64,000 nucleotides of DNA from Saprospiraceae bacterium (GTDB lineage Bacteria; Bacteroidota; Bacteroidia; Chitinophagales; Saprospiraceae), in NCBI GenBank assembly GCA_016710115.1, contig JADJLN010000004.1, positions 62,001 to 126,000 of the forward strand, given 5' to 3'. This document shows positions 35,937 through 45,188 of this stretch, in pieces (position 1 is the stretch's first letter; each line of letters opens with the position of its first letter). Both the position numbers and the translations under genes were made by a program. Under the pieces are notes generated by a model, which worked only from the letters and a program-made list of their open reading frames with translations, had not been told where the DNA came from and made no database searches.

Positions 35937-36116
35937 ATGAAAAAGATACGCGTCACACAAGTACGAAGTGCTATCGATCGCCCGAAGCGTCAAAAGGATA
36001 CGCTTGTTGCATTGGGTCTTCGGAAGATCAATGGCTCGGCTGAACATGTAGCCACTCCACAGGTACTGGGCATGGTTGCCAAAGTCAATCACCTGATTAC
36101 TGTGGAAGAAATCTAG
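35937..36116 (+). CDS. rpmD: 50S ribosomal protein uL30
   Basis: Small 50S protein, 59 residues from the ATG at 35937 (MKKIRVTQVRSAIDRPKRQK). LVALGLRKINGSAEHVATPQVLGMV and the final VNHLITVEEI are typical. Spacing is 30 bp from rpsE; a Lys/Met-rich stretch upstream in frame overlaps no gene but does not look like uL30. Confidence 0.96.
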   Translation: MKKIRVTQVRSAIDRPKRQKDTLVALGLRKINGSAEHVATPQVLGMVAKVNHLITVEEI

Positions 36117-36148
36117 ATCGGAATCATTTTTTTTAATTGCGAGCAGGA

Positions 36149-36595
36149 ATGAAACTTCATACAATAAAACCCGCAAAGGGTGCAGTACAGAGCCGCAAGC
36201 GGATTGCACGCGGTCAAGGTTCCGGTAAAGGTGGTACTTCGACCAAGGGACATAAGGGCGACAAGTCTCGTGCCGGTCACAAAGACAAGCGCGGATTTGA
36301 AGGTGGCCAGATGCCCCTTCAGCGTGTATTCCCGAAACGTGGTTTCAAGAACATCAACCGCGTTGAGTATGTGCCTATCAACCTGACACGTCTTCAGGCC
36401 ATCGTTGATAAACATGGTTTGGATGCTGTGACACCGGAGATACTGGCAGATCACAACATCATCAAGCGGTCGGACCGGGTGAAGATCCTCGCATTTGGTA
36501 CATTGACCAGCAAGGTGACTGTGAAAGTGCATGCCACTTCCGAAAAGGCAAAAGCTGCGATTGAAGGCGCTGGCGGCAGTGTTGAACTCGTATAA
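36149..36595 (+). CDS. rplO: 50S ribosomal protein uL15
   Basis: Late-assembly 50S protein of 148 residues from the ATG at 36149. The Gly-rich, basic N-terminal extension (KRIARGQGSGKGGTSTKGHKGDKSRAG) reaches into the 23S rRNA core, followed by FEGGQMPLQRVFPKRGFKN. The C-terminal domain ends with VHATSEKAKAAIEGAGGSVELV. Nine bases before secY. Confidence 0.97.
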   Translation: MKLHTIKPAKGAVQSRKRIARGQGSGKGGTSTKGHKGDKSRAGHKDKRGFEGGQMPLQRVFPKRGFKNINRVEYVPINLTRLQAIVDKHGLDAVTPEILADHNIIKRSDRVKILAFGTLTSKVTVKVHATSEKAKAAIEGAGGSVELV

Positions 36596-36604
36596 TCCCA
36601 AACG

Positions 36605-37981
36605 ATGAAAGGACTGATCACTACCATAAAGAATATCTGGAAGATTAAGGAGTTGCGTGACCGCATCCTCTATACGGTTGCGTTGTTATTCGTCTTCCGG
36701 TTAGGCTCACATATTTTGTTGCCTGGGGTTATTCCGGGAGCGTTGAAAAGCGCGATCGGTGGTTCCGGAAATGCAAATGATCTGATCGGTCTGATCAATA
36801 TCTTCACTGGAGGAGCATTCAACAACTCGGCCATTCTGGCACTTGGTGTCATGCCTTACATTACGGCATCGATTATCATCCAGTTGTTGGGATTTGCAGT
36901 TCCTTATTTCCAGAGACTGCAACAGAAGGAAGGCGAGTCGGGTCGGCGCAAGCTGAATCAATTGACTCGTTTGCTGACGGTCGCTATCACCCTGGTTCAA
37001 GGGGGCGCCTATCTGACGTATCTGGCCAGTGTCAATGCTGTGGATCCCGCTCTGAGTCGGCAGGTCTTCTTTATTGCCAATATCATTGTTCTCTCTGCTG
37101 GTACCGTCTTCTCGATGTGGCTGGGTGAGCGGATTACCGATAAGGGGATTGGAAACGGTATTTCCCTCCTGATCATGATCGGCATCATTGCTTCTTTGCC
37201 TTCGGCCCTGATTTTTGAATTCCAGAACAGGTTCGGCTCGGGTGGTTTGCTTGTTTTTGCTTTGGAACTGGCCGGTTTGTTTGCTATTGTTCTGGCCACG
37301 GTGGCTATTGTCCAGGCCGTGCGTCGGATACCTGTTCAATTTGCGAAGCGAATGGTGGGGCGGGATGCAGGTAATATTCCACAAGCGGGAGCACGTGATT
37401 ATATTCCGTTGAAAGTGAACTCTGCAGGTGTCATGCCGATCATTTTCGCTCAGGCGATCATGTTCCTTCCGGCAACCATTGTTCAGTTTTTGGCCGGGAA
37501 TGACTCAGACATGGCAAATGGTGGATTGCTTCGTTCTCTGAATGACTTTACCAGTCTTCCTTACAATATTCTGTATTTCCTGTTGATCGTCGGGTTTACC
37601 TATGTATACACCGCGTTATTGGTCAACCCGCAACAGTATTCTGAATATTTGAAGCGTCAGAACGCGTTTATTCCCGGTATCAAACCAGGTAGCAGTACGG
37701 CTGAATTCATTGATTCTGTAACGACCCGGATTACCTTGCCCGGATCGATTTTTCTCGGGTTTATCGCCATCTTTCCAGCCATTGCAGCGGCCTTTGGTAT
37801 CAATCAGGGATTTGCACTCTTTTTTGGTGGCACATCCCTGCTGATCCTGGTTGGTGTGGTACTGGATACCCTGCAGCAAATCGAGAGTTATCTCTTGATG
37901 CGGAAGTATGATGGTCTGGTCAAATCTGGTAAGTTGAAGGGCCGTACAGGAGGTATGCAACCGATCGGTTCGCAGTTTTAA
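36605..37981 (+). CDS. secY: Protein translocase subunit SecY
   Basis: Central channel of the Sec translocon in the inner membrane, 458 residues with ten predicted transmembrane helices. The plug/TM2 region LIGLINIFTGGAFNNSAILALGVMPYITASIIIQLL is represented by GGAFNNSAILALGVMPYI, and cytoplasmic loops include GRDAGNIPQAGARDYIPLKV and YLKRQNAFIPGIKPGSSTAEF. TM7 motif SAGVMPIIFAQAIMFLP is intact. Located after rplO as in most bacteria. secE and secG are not in the window. Confidence 0.97.
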   Translation: MKGLITTIKNIWKIKELRDRILYTVALLFVFRLGSHILLPGVIPGALKSAIGGSGNANDLIGLINIFTGGAFNNSAILALGVMPYITASIIIQLLGFAVPYFQRLQQKEGESGRRKLNQLTRLLTVAITLVQGGAYLTYLASVNAVDPALSRQVFFIANIIVLSAGTVFSMWLGERITDKGIGNGISLLIMIGIIASLPSALIFEFQNRFGSGGLLVFALELAGLFAIVLATVAIVQAVRRIPVQFAKRMVGRDAGNIPQAGARDYIPLKVNSAGVMPIIFAQAIMFLPATIVQFLAGNDSDMANGGLLRSLNDFTSLPYNILYFLLIVGFTYVYTALLVNPQQYSEYLKRQNAFIPGIKPGSSTAEFIDSVTTRITLPGSIFLGFIAIFPAIAAAFGINQGFALFFGGTSLLILVGVVLDTLQQIESYLLMRKYDGLVKSGKLKGRTGGMQPIGSQF

Positions 37982-37998
37982 GCCGGAATGGATCAACT

Positions 37999-38820
37999 AT
38001 GATCTATTATAAAACGGCAGAAGAAATAGAATTAATCCGGCAAAGTTGTTTGCTGGTTTCCAAGACCCACGCACATGTGGCGTCTATACTCAAGCCCGGA
38101 ATGACGGGTTTGCAAATTGACAAAGAAGCGGAAACCCTGATTCGCGATCATGGGGCAATTCCCGCCTTTAAGGGATATCCTGGTGCAGCGGGACCTTTTC
38201 CAGGGTCCTTATGTGTGTCAATCAATGAAACGATTGTCCACGGCATACCGAGTGATGTACCGTTTGAGGAGGGTGATGTATTGTCTATTGATTGTGGTGT
38301 TTTGTGGCACGGATTCTACGGAGATGCAGCCTATACGTTCAAGTTGGGAGAGGTTGCAGCAGATGTAGAAGGATTGCTTGCAGTAACTCGTGAATGTCTC
38401 TATCGGGGCATTGCTGAAGCACGGGTTGGCAACAGGATTGGTGACATCGGGTTTGCGATTCAGGAGCTTGCAGAACGGCAACATGGTTATGGAGTCGTTC
38501 GTGAGTTGGTTGGTCACGGAGTAGGCAAGCAATTGCACGAAGCGCCAGAAGTTCCCAATTATGGGAAGCGAGGACGTGGACCGTTGATCAAGGAAGGTTT
38601 GGTCATTGCCATTGAGCCGATGATCAACCTGGGTGGACGGCAGGTCCGGCAATTGAAGGATGGCTGGACCGTGATCACCAGGGACAGGAAGGTTTCGGCC
38701 CATTATGAACACACGATAGCAGTGGGTTTAAATGGGCCCGATATACTCTCTGACCACCGGATGATCGAGGAGGCAATATCAAACAATCCGGAACTATCGG
38801 AAGTCTCGGTAAAAAGTTAG
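37999..38820 (+). CDS. map: Type I methionine aminopeptidase
   Basis: Removes the initiator Met from nascent proteins. The 273 residues contain the five metal ligands: Asp98 (SIDCG), Asp109 (YGDAAYTF), His173 (GHGVGKQLHE), Glu206 (IEPMIN) and Glu237 (HYEHTIAV). It lies between secY and infA, a usual Bacteroidota arrangement. Seventeen bases separate it from secY. Confidence 0.97.
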   Translation: MIYYKTAEEIELIRQSCLLVSKTHAHVASILKPGMTGLQIDKEAETLIRDHGAIPAFKGYPGAAGPFPGSLCVSINETIVHGIPSDVPFEEGDVLSIDCGVLWHGFYGDAAYTFKLGEVAADVEGLLAVTRECLYRGIAEARVGNRIGDIGFAIQELAERQHGYGVVRELVGHGVGKQLHEAPEVPNYGKRGRGPLIKEGLVIAIEPMINLGGRQVRQLKDGWTVITRDRKVSAHYEHTIAVGLNGPDILSDHRMIEEAISNNPELSEVSVKS

Positions 38821-38844
38821 ATATTTGCACTCCCAAATTGAGGT

Positions 38845-39063
38845 ATGGCAAAAAAAGATTTGATAAAACTGGACGGAACCATTGAAGAGTCTTTATCCAA
38901 TGCAATGTTTCGCGTCCGACTTGAGAATAACCATTTGATCCTGGCAACGATTTCGGGAAAGATGCGCATGCATTATATCCGGATCCTGCCAGGCGATAAA
39001 GTGTCGGTAGAGATGTCGCCCTACGATTTAACCCGGGGGCGGATCGTCTATCGTTACAAATAA
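38845..39063 (+). CDS. infA: Translation initiation factor IF-1
   Basis: The 72-residue OB-fold factor that blocks the A-site during initiation. It starts MAKKDLIKLDGTIEESLSNA, with FRVRLENNHLILATISGKMR, HYIRILPGDKVSVEMSPYDL and RGRIVYRYK, which is full length. It is 24 bp after map and 17 bp before rpmJ. Confidence 0.98.
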   Translation: MAKKDLIKLDGTIEESLSNAMFRVRLENNHLILATISGKMRMHYIRILPGDKVSVEMSPYDLTRGRIVYRYK

Positions 39064-39080
39064 CCGTAAAACGGCGACTG

Positions 39081-39197
39081 ATGAAAGTAAGGGCATCCAT
39101 CAAAAAGCGTTCTGCTGACTGCAAGATTGTACGTCGGGGAGGAAAGCTTTATGTGATCAACAAGAAGAATCCAAGGTTCAAACAACGGCAGGGTTGA
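39081..39197 (+). CDS. rpmJ: 50S ribosomal protein bL36, zinc site lost
   Basis: A 38-codon gene reading MKVRASIKKRSADCKIVRRG and ending FKQRQG, at the standard place between infA and rpsM. bL36 usually binds zinc with three Cys and one His; here only Cys14 remains, and the last positions are Asn/Lys/Phe, so this is the zinc-free form. The ATG at 39081 lies 17 bp after the infA stop. It is easily overlooked because of its length. Confidence 0.95.
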   Translation: MKVRASIKKRSADCKIVRRGGKLYVINKKNPRFKQRQG

Positions 39198-39221
39198 TCC
39201 CTGTCTTATTAACGTCTATAT

Positions 39222-39599
39222 ATGGCACGGATAGCAGGTGTTGATTTACCTAGAAACAAGAGAGGGGTCATTGGACTGACCTACATCTATGGCATTGGTC
39301 GTTCGACGGCCGCCAAGATCCTGGCTCAGGCTGAGATCGAGGAAGACCTCAAGGTTCAGGAGTGGACTGATGAACATGTCCGGGTGATCTCGGGTATCAT
39401 TCAAGGCCAACTGAAAGTCGAAGGGGAACTTCGATCCGAGGTGCAGTTGAATATCAAGCGATTGATGGATATCGCCTCTTATCGTGGATTGCGTCACAGA
39501 AAAGGGTTGCCGGTTAACGGCCAGCGGACCAAGACGAACGCGCGTACACGGAAAGGGAAACGGAAGACCGTTGCCAATAAGAAGAAAGTCACCAAATAA
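39222..39599 (+). CDS. rpsM: 30S ribosomal protein uS13
   Basis: Head protein of 125 residues that bridges to the 50S subunit and touches the P-site tRNA with its basic tail. MARIAGVDLPRNKRGVIGLT, YIYGIGRSTAAKIL and SYRGLRHRKGLPVNGQRTK are diagnostic. The C-terminal tail is Lys/Arg-rich. First gene of the alpha-type part; 20 bp before rpsK. Confidence 0.98.
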   Translation: MARIAGVDLPRNKRGVIGLTYIYGIGRSTAAKILAQAEIEEDLKVQEWTDEHVRVISGIIQGQLKVEGELRSEVQLNIKRLMDIASYRGLRHRKGLPVNGQRTKTNARTRKGKRKTVANKKKVTK

Positions 39600-39619
39600 T
39601 CCTTAATCGGCGGAAGATT

Positions 39620-40009
39620 ATGGCAAAAGCAGTCAAAAAGGCGAAGAAACGTAAAGTGAAAGTCGAATCGGAAGGTTTGGTGTTCATTCAGGCTACGTTC
39701 AACAATATTATCATATCGATTACCAACCGAGCTGGCCAGGTCGTTTCCTGGGCCTCTGCTGGTAAAGCGGGTTTCAAGGGCTCAAAGAAAAGCACTCCAT
39801 ATGCCGCTCAGATGGCCGCCGGAAATGCAGCTCAGTCCGCATCAGATGCCGGTATGCGACATGTAGAAGTATTCATCAAGGGCCCTGGTGCCGGACGGGA
39901 AGCCGCCATTCGTGGTCTCGACGGCGCAGGTCTGCGTGTGACTCGGATCAAGGACATGACCCCGGTGCCGCACAATGGTTGCCGCCCACTAAAACGTCGC
40001 CGCGTTTAA
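39620..40009 (+). CDS. rpsK: 30S ribosomal protein uS11
   Basis: Platform protein of the 30S subunit, 129 residues, near the Shine-Dalgarno helix. VFIQATFNNIIISITNRAGQV, SAGKAGFKGSKKSTPYAAQMA and RVTRIKDMTPVPHNGCRPLK are typical blocks. In Bacteroidota the anti-SD is often sequestered by proteins in this neighbourhood (uS18/bS6/bS21), so weak SD sites before the genes here fit. 33 bp before rpsD. Confidence 0.98.
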   Translation: MAKAVKKAKKRKVKVESEGLVFIQATFNNIIISITNRAGQVVSWASAGKAGFKGSKKSTPYAAQMAAGNAAQSASDAGMRHVEVFIKGPGAGREAAIRGLDGAGLRVTRIKDMTPVPHNGCRPLKRRRV

Positions 40010-40042
40010 TTCATCCATTCGATTTACAATACTCACGATACC

Positions 40043-40654
40043 ATGGCAAGATATACTGGGCCAGCTACTAAAAAAGCACGTTCATTTGGTGAACCCATTT
40101 TCGGGTTTGACAAAGCGTTTGAGCGCCGTAAATACGGACCCGGCCAACATGGTCCATCCCGTCGTCGGAAGCAGAAGTCGGAATATGCCAACCAGTTGAT
40201 GGAAAAGCAGAAGGCCAAGTATACCTATGGGGTATTAGAGCGCCAGTTCCGGAAGACATTTGACATGGCGACCAAGCAGAAAGGTGTAACCGGTGAGGTT
40301 TTGCTGCAATTGCTCGAGGCCCGTTTGGATAACACAGTCCATCGTTTGGGACTTTCGCCTACCCGTCGTGGAGCGCGCCAGCTGGTTTCACACAAGCACA
40401 TCATGGTAAATGGTGTTGTGACCAATATTCCTTCCTTCCAGTTGCGTCCGGGTGATGTTGTTCAGGTACGCGGGAAATCGCGTAGTCTTGAAGTTATTGT
40501 CACGAATGCCAATGCCAAAACGGATGTTCGCAGATTCCCCTGGTTGGAATGGAATCCCGACAAAATGGAAGGCAAGTTCATGGAATATCCGACCCGAGAA
40601 GCAATTCCGGAAAAGATCAATGAACAGCTCATTGTTGAATTGTACTCCAAGTAA
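40043..40654 (+). CDS. rpsD: 30S ribosomal protein uS4
   Basis: Primary 16S rRNA-binding protein that starts 30S assembly, 203 residues. MARYTGPATKKARSFGEPIF, YGPGQHGPSRRRKQKSEY and the S4 domain (LEARLDNTVHRLGLSPTRRGARQLVSHKHI region, with VNIPS-type NGVVTNIPSFQLRPGDVV) are present. In enterobacteria uS4 represses the alpha operon; a hairpin directly downstream (40669-40694) is a possible regulatory or attenuating element. Confidence 0.97.
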   Translation: MARYTGPATKKARSFGEPIFGFDKAFERRKYGPGQHGPSRRRKQKSEYANQLMEKQKAKYTYGVLERQFRKTFDMATKQKGVTGEVLLQLLEARLDNTVHRLGLSPTRRGARQLVSHKHIMVNGVVTNIPSFQLRPGDVVQVRGKSRSLEVIVTNANAKTDVRRFPWLEWNPDKMEGKFMEYPTREAIPEKINEQLIVELYSK

Positions 40655-40668
40655 TCTGGATAGATATT

Positions 40669-40694
40669 GGAAGGACCGCGTAAGCAGTCCTTCC
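40669..40694 (+). promoter_or_regulatory. Stem-loop between rpsD and rpoA (possible attenuator)
   Basis: A perfect 8-bp stem GGAAGGAC/GTCCTTCC (40669-40676 with 40687-40694) with a 10-nt loop lies in the 89-bp gap. No clear U-run follows (GCGTTTG), so it is either a weak or factor-dependent attenuator or an RNA processing/stability signal that lowers rpoA relative to rpsD. Confidence 0.5.
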
Positions 40695-40743
40695 GCGTTT
40701 GTACCCTCTGATTTTCTCCCCCTTTTAACCCTCAGGTGATCAT

Positions 40744-41742
40744 ATGAGCATTCTTGAGTTTCAACAACCCAATAAGATCCTCCTTCAAAAGGCAAATGAC
40801 TTTGATGGAGTATTTGAATTCAAACCTCTGGAACCTGGCTTTGGTCAGACTATAGGCAACTCTATTCGTCGCGTTCTTCTGTCTTCCCTCGAAGGTTATG
40901 CCATTTCGGCGGTTCGGATCGGTGGTGTCGATCACGAGTTTTCGACCATCAAGGGTGTCGTTGAAGATATCATCGAGATCGTTCTCAATCTCAAGCAGAT
41001 CCGCATCAAGCAAGTCATTGATGAAGAGCAGGTGACTTCTGAAAAGATCTACCTGACCATTTCCGGTCGCGAACAGTTCAAGGCTGGCGACATTGAAGAA
41101 TTCACCAACGTATTCAAGATCATGAATCCAGATCTGGTGATCTGCAACATGGAAACATTCGTCACCCTGGAGTTGGAATTGACCATTACCAAAGGTCGCG
41201 GTTATGTTCCGGCAGACGAAAACCTGGACAAAGAAGCAGCTATAGGTGTATTGCCTGTGGATGCGATCTATACGCCGATAAAAAACGTCTCCTATCAGGT
41301 TGGCAATACACGTGTTGGGCAACGAACCGACTATGAAATGCTGACCCTGAATGTCAAGACAGATGGTACTATCCATCCTGAGGAGGCTGTCAAAGAAGCT
41401 GCTAAAATTCTGATTCAACACCTCATGTTGATCAGTGATGAAAATATCACCTTCGATGAGAGTGGAAAGAGCGAGGATAAGGTGGTTGACGAACATGTAC
41501 TACACATGCGAAAGCTGCTGAAAACTTCTCTTGAGGATCTGGAGCTTTCTGTACGTGCTTACAACTGCCTGAAGGCAGCGAAGATCAACACTCTTGCCGA
41601 ACTGGTGCAGTACGACATGCATGAGCTGCTGAAGTTCCGCAACTTCGGGAAGAAGTCATTAGTTGAAATTGAAGAACTGCTCCAGGACAAAGGGCTCACC
41701 TTTGGCATGGATATTTCAAAATATAAACTGGACGAAGAATAG
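40744..41742 (+). CDS. rpoA: RNA polymerase alpha subunit
   Basis: Assembly platform of RNA polymerase, 332 residues. The N-terminal dimerisation domain has FEFKPLEPGFGQTIGNSIRRVLLSSLEGYAI represented by GFGQTIGNSIRRVLLSSLEG, and DAIYTPIKNVSYQVGNTRVG. The C-terminal domain (about residues 265-325) has LSVRAYNCLKAAKINTLAEL and FRNFGKKSLVEIEELL, which binds UP elements and activators. 78 bp before rplQ. Confidence 0.98.
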   Translation: MSILEFQQPNKILLQKANDFDGVFEFKPLEPGFGQTIGNSIRRVLLSSLEGYAISAVRIGGVDHEFSTIKGVVEDIIEIVLNLKQIRIKQVIDEEQVTSEKIYLTISGREQFKAGDIEEFTNVFKIMNPDLVICNMETFVTLELELTITKGRGYVPADENLDKEAAIGVLPVDAIYTPIKNVSYQVGNTRVGQRTDYEMLTLNVKTDGTIHPEEAVKEAAKILIQHLMLISDENITFDESGKSEDKVVDEHVLHMRKLLKTSLEDLELSVRAYNCLKAAKINTLAELVQYDMHELLKFRNFGKKSLVEIEELLQDKGLTFGMDISKYKLDEE

Positions 41743-41820
41743 GTCCGTATTTGATCACCTGCAATAATCGTTATGAGTTTTCGGACTCCGATGTTGCGAC
41801 GTTAACCAATTTATCTTGCC

Positions 41821-42333
41821 ATGAGACACGGTAACAAAAACAATCACCTCAGTCGGAAAGTAGGCCATAGAAGGGCCTTGTTGATGAACCTGAGCAATGC
41901 ACTGATCCAGCACAAGCGGATCAATACGACGCTGGCTAAAGCGAAAACGCTTCGTGTGCATCTTGAACCCTTGATCACCAAGGGGAAGGCGAATACCATG
42001 CACAATCGCCGGGTGGTGTTTTCATACCTGCAGGATAAGGAGGCGATCAAAGAGTTGTTTGGTCCGATTGCTGAAAAAGTGGCTAATCGACCAGGCGGTT
42101 ACCTGCGGATTCTGAAAACCGGATTCCGTCGCGGTGATGGTGCTGAAATGGCTATGATCGAATTTGTGGATTTCAACACGTCCTATGTCAAACCAGGCCA
42201 GGATGATGCCGGCTCTAAGAAAAAGCGGACTCGTCGGGCTGGTAAAAAGACCGGAGATTCGGCCGTTGCCGCTACTTCCGGAGCACCGGTAGCAACCAAG
42301 GCAGCTGAAGCAGCTTCTTCCGAAGAGGAATAA
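41821..42333 (+). CDS. rplQ: 50S ribosomal protein bL17, extended acidic/Ala C-terminus
   Basis: Last gene of the supercluster. The core (1-115) begins MRHGNKNNHLSRKVGHRRALL and includes HKRINTTLAKAKTLRVHLEPLI, NRPGGYLRILKTGFRRGDGAEMAMIEFVD. A tail of about 50 residues follows, first Lys/Arg-rich (KKKRTRRAGKKTGD) and then Ala/Ser/Glu-rich, ending in SSEEE; such tails are frequent in Bacteroidota bL17. A strong intrinsic terminator follows 25 bp after the stop. Confidence 0.97.
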   Translation: MRHGNKNNHLSRKVGHRRALLMNLSNALIQHKRINTTLAKAKTLRVHLEPLITKGKANTMHNRRVVFSYLQDKEAIKELFGPIAEKVANRPGGYLRILKTGFRRGDGAEMAMIEFVDFNTSYVKPGQDDAGSKKKRTRRAGKKTGDSAVAATSGAPVATKAAEAASSEEE

Positions 42334-42358
42334 TCTCCACAGACAACGAAAACTGAAC

Positions 42359-42394
42359 ATGGGCGACATCCAGGTATGGATGTCGCCCATTTTT
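42359..42394 (+). terminator. Intrinsic terminator of the ribosomal supercluster
   Basis: A perfect 13-bp stem (ATGGGCGACATCC with GGATGTCGCCCAT, 42359-42371 and 42378-42390), six-base loop, followed by a run of five T. It lies 25 bp after the rplQ stop and marks the end of the roughly 18.6-kb transcript unit. Confidence 0.92.
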
Positions 42395-42665
42395 AATTGG
42401 GCATCTGTAATCAGAAGTGGTTAGCACTCCTGTCTGTGCCCGAATGAGCCAATTATCACAAAGGGATCAGATCGTTTTGCCCCACCGTTGATTTTATGTG
42501 GCATCAGAATCGATCTGTCCATTTGCATCAGAAGGCATTTGTGATGATCCCAAAACGTGCTGGAGCCGATAATCGTCCATCTGTTGGAGATGTCCTGTTT
42601 CTTCAGGCTTATAAAATTCCAGGGCTCCAAGTGAGGTTGAATAACCTAACAGGAGGCATGTTCAA

Positions 42666-45188
42666 TTAGAATTCGACCTGAATGGAACCTTTGATGCCAT
42701 ATTGCGCAACGCCGGGATGATTCAGATAAGTGAAACGGCGAATGACATCAAAACGTAATACTTTAAAAATGTTGCTGATACCGATACTGGCCTCCAGATA
42801 GGGTTCACGACCAAGGGTATAGGTCAGGGGAGTACCATCCGGTTGTTTCGGGAATTGAAGCAGATGCGGATCCGTTGTGCTTCTATTGGATGCGGAGATC
42901 CCACCATAAAGAATTTTTACTGCAAGAATCTCACGCAATTGCAGTCGCTTGATCAGTGGGATCTTGTTGAGGAAGAAGCCGTTGAAATAATGGTTGACAC
43001 TCAATCCAACATAACGGTCACTGACAAACTCCAGAAAATTCATCATGTTGTAGTTAGCCGTCTGGTAGAAGTAACTTTGGTTTGCCCGGTGGAGGATGAG
43101 GAAAGGGTAGGGGACATTTCCGATCAAAGCCCCAGCCTCCAGGATTGTCGAATTGTAGCCAAAAGGTGGCGTGTTGGTGAACTTCTGGAGAAGAATGCCG
43201 ATATCGTCATAATTGAATTGTCCTCCGGGTACATCTTTAAAGGCATGAGCATATCGGATCTGACCAATAAACCGGTAGGAGATTCTGGAACGCGATCCCG
43301 CCGTTCCCTGGTAGATATTCTCACCAGGTGCATATCGCAGCAGGATGACACTGCGCATGGCCTCGATCGTTTTCAATGGCGGTGAAACGCCATCGGCGGG
43401 GATGAACGTCAATGCCCCTGCGGGTTCCAGGGATTCCTGTTCCAGGCCGATCTGGAAGGAGAACTGGCTTTTAAATTCCCGTTCATATGTCAGTTTGGCC
43501 AGACGGGAGTACATTAACCGGTCATTCGCTCCACGAGTGATGGATGTGCCCAAGGTGTTATTCAGATTCTGATTCTGACCTGGCAATGAAAGCCGTTCTT
43601 CGAACGAACCGGTTATCCGGTCAAGGGGGAATCGATGATATGGTGTTTTGCCCGTAGCTATTGCGAAATTGGCCCCGAATTTCCACCGATCATCGCCAAA
43701 ACCGTAGCTGGCGGAAGCGCCGACATGCCACCGATCACTCAGAGATGGGCGGGTGCGGGCACCCAACCGAAGACGGACATCTTCGATATCGTTCAATGCA
43801 ATCAGGTTTGGCAACGGGCCTGCTTCGACACCAGGGGCCACATCAATATATCCTCCGGTAACGAGTCGTCCAATCTTGGTCATAGCCACGAACCAGGGCA
43901 TGTTGATCAGACTATCCATGTTGGTATACGCCTTCGCTTCAGGCAAGGTCAGCGGTTCACCATGTGCCCGCCAGAAAAGCGTGTCCGAATTGTAGACCGC
44001 AGGATCAGCGATCTGTCGTGCCGGATTCTTGGAAAAAAGGTCAGGATCATCCGGCAGGGGTTCATTGATCCGAATATTCCGATGATCGACAAAGCGGCCG
44101 CTATACACGCCCATTCCGTTGTCCAGGATGCCAAAGTACATGCGGAAATCTTCCTGGGCGATCACGTAATGACCTGAGGGTTGTTGTTCAAACCGTTGCT
44201 CGACGACCAGGTGTTTGACCCAGTTGAGGTTGGCCTGTGGATTGATCGTGAACCGAATACCAGTAACCGGGTAGGTACTGTCCAGTGCGACATAGAGTTC
44301 GCCCTGCAGATACATATCATATTTATTCCTCGGATAGAATTCCAGTTTGACAATCTTATGCCCATTCTGTTCGATAGTATCCACGGGATAGTACCGATAG
44401 AGGAGGGGGGCGGTATTGGATATGGGGCTGGGGAATTTATTGGTCAGCAGGAGGATATTGGGTTCATAGATGTCGATGGGTTGATAGAGGTATTGAACCC
44501 CTTTGTCTATCCCCTCATCATCCAGGGGACCTCGGAATCGAACAGATTTGGTAGCACGTGTGAGTTTCTGCTGTACGGAAGGGTCATCCTGGCTGAAGAT
44601 ATCGTAGATGTTTTCCTGGACAAAAAGAGGAACGACATCGATTTCTTCGATTTTATTGGTGTCTACGTTCTCCCACAGAAACCGGATCGGTCTGAAGATC
44701 CAGCGGTTCATTGTTTTCATCTGAACGTTTCCGAATCCGATCACCATCTTTTCGTATTGCTCTTCCTGGAATGTGGGAAGGTTGGCTACCCGATTTTTGT
44801 CGCGGTTATCCACGACCAGGCGAATGAGTTCGACTGCAGGATTGTCCTTGTTGGAATAGCGTTTGGGTTTGACCGTGATCTCCTGCATCTCATAAATTGC
44901 AGGTGTCAGTACCACATCATGGATTTGGTCGCGTTCCTTGGTCAGTCGGACCTCCAGGGGAGAATAGCCGATCGCTTCGATCCGAATGTACGGGTACGGC
45001 TTATTCAGTTTGAAGGTATATTTCCCATCGCTGTCGGTTGTTGTTGCTTCTTCGGCATTTCCTGCGACCAGGGTGGCAAATGGCACAGGTTCTCCTGTTT
45101 CCTTGTCACGCACAGACCCCGAGATGGTTCTCTGAGCGGATAAAAGCAGGGGTGCAAGAAGGAAAAGGAGGATGAGAGGTCGTTGCAT
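42666..45188 (-). CDS. DUF5686/carboxypeptidase-regulatory-like outer-membrane protein
   Basis: About 840 residues from the ATG at 45188, directly ahead of a signal peptide (MQRPLILLFLLAPLLLSAQ); the earlier in-frame ATG at 45224 adds 12 unlike residues. Residues 20-110 are a carboxypeptidase-D regulatory-like (CNA-B-type) domain with ISGSVRDKETGEPVPFATLV and TDSDGKYTFKL. The rest matches DUF5686, a large family of Bacteroidota outer-membrane proteins with a C-terminal 16-strand-like barrel; strands alternate to the terminal VEF-type end (GIKGSIQVEF). Function unknown; often linked to envelope homeostasis. No frame breaks in 2.5 kb. Confidence 0.9.
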   Translation of the reverse strand: MQRPLILLFLLAPLLLSAQRTISGSVRDKETGEPVPFATLVAGNAEEATTTDSDGKYTFKLNKPYPYIRIEAIGYSPLEVRLTKERDQIHDVVLTPAIYEMQEITVKPKRYSNKDNPAVELIRLVVDNRDKNRVANLPTFQEEQYEKMVIGFGNVQMKTMNRWIFRPIRFLWENVDTNKIEEIDVVPLFVQENIYDIFSQDDPSVQQKLTRATKSVRFRGPLDDEGIDKGVQYLYQPIDIYEPNILLLTNKFPSPISNTAPLLYRYYPVDTIEQNGHKIVKLEFYPRNKYDMYLQGELYVALDSTYPVTGIRFTINPQANLNWVKHLVVEQRFEQQPSGHYVIAQEDFRMYFGILDNGMGVYSGRFVDHRNIRINEPLPDDPDLFSKNPARQIADPAVYNSDTLFWRAHGEPLTLPEAKAYTNMDSLINMPWFVAMTKIGRLVTGGYIDVAPGVEAGPLPNLIALNDIEDVRLRLGARTRPSLSDRWHVGASASYGFGDDRWKFGANFAIATGKTPYHRFPLDRITGSFEERLSLPGQNQNLNNTLGTSITRGANDRLMYSRLAKLTYEREFKSQFSFQIGLEQESLEPAGALTFIPADGVSPPLKTIEAMRSVILLRYAPGENIYQGTAGSRSRISYRFIGQIRYAHAFKDVPGGQFNYDDIGILLQKFTNTPPFGYNSTILEAGALIGNVPYPFLILHRANQSYFYQTANYNMMNFLEFVSDRYVGLSVNHYFNGFFLNKIPLIKRLQLREILAVKILYGGISASNRSTTDPHLLQFPKQPDGTPLTYTLGREPYLEASIGISNIFKVLRFDVIRRFTYLNHPGVAQYGIKGSIQVEF

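Noticed and set aside
44181..45143. Plus-strand open frame of 320 codons
   Set aside because: Antisense to the intact DUF5686 gene.
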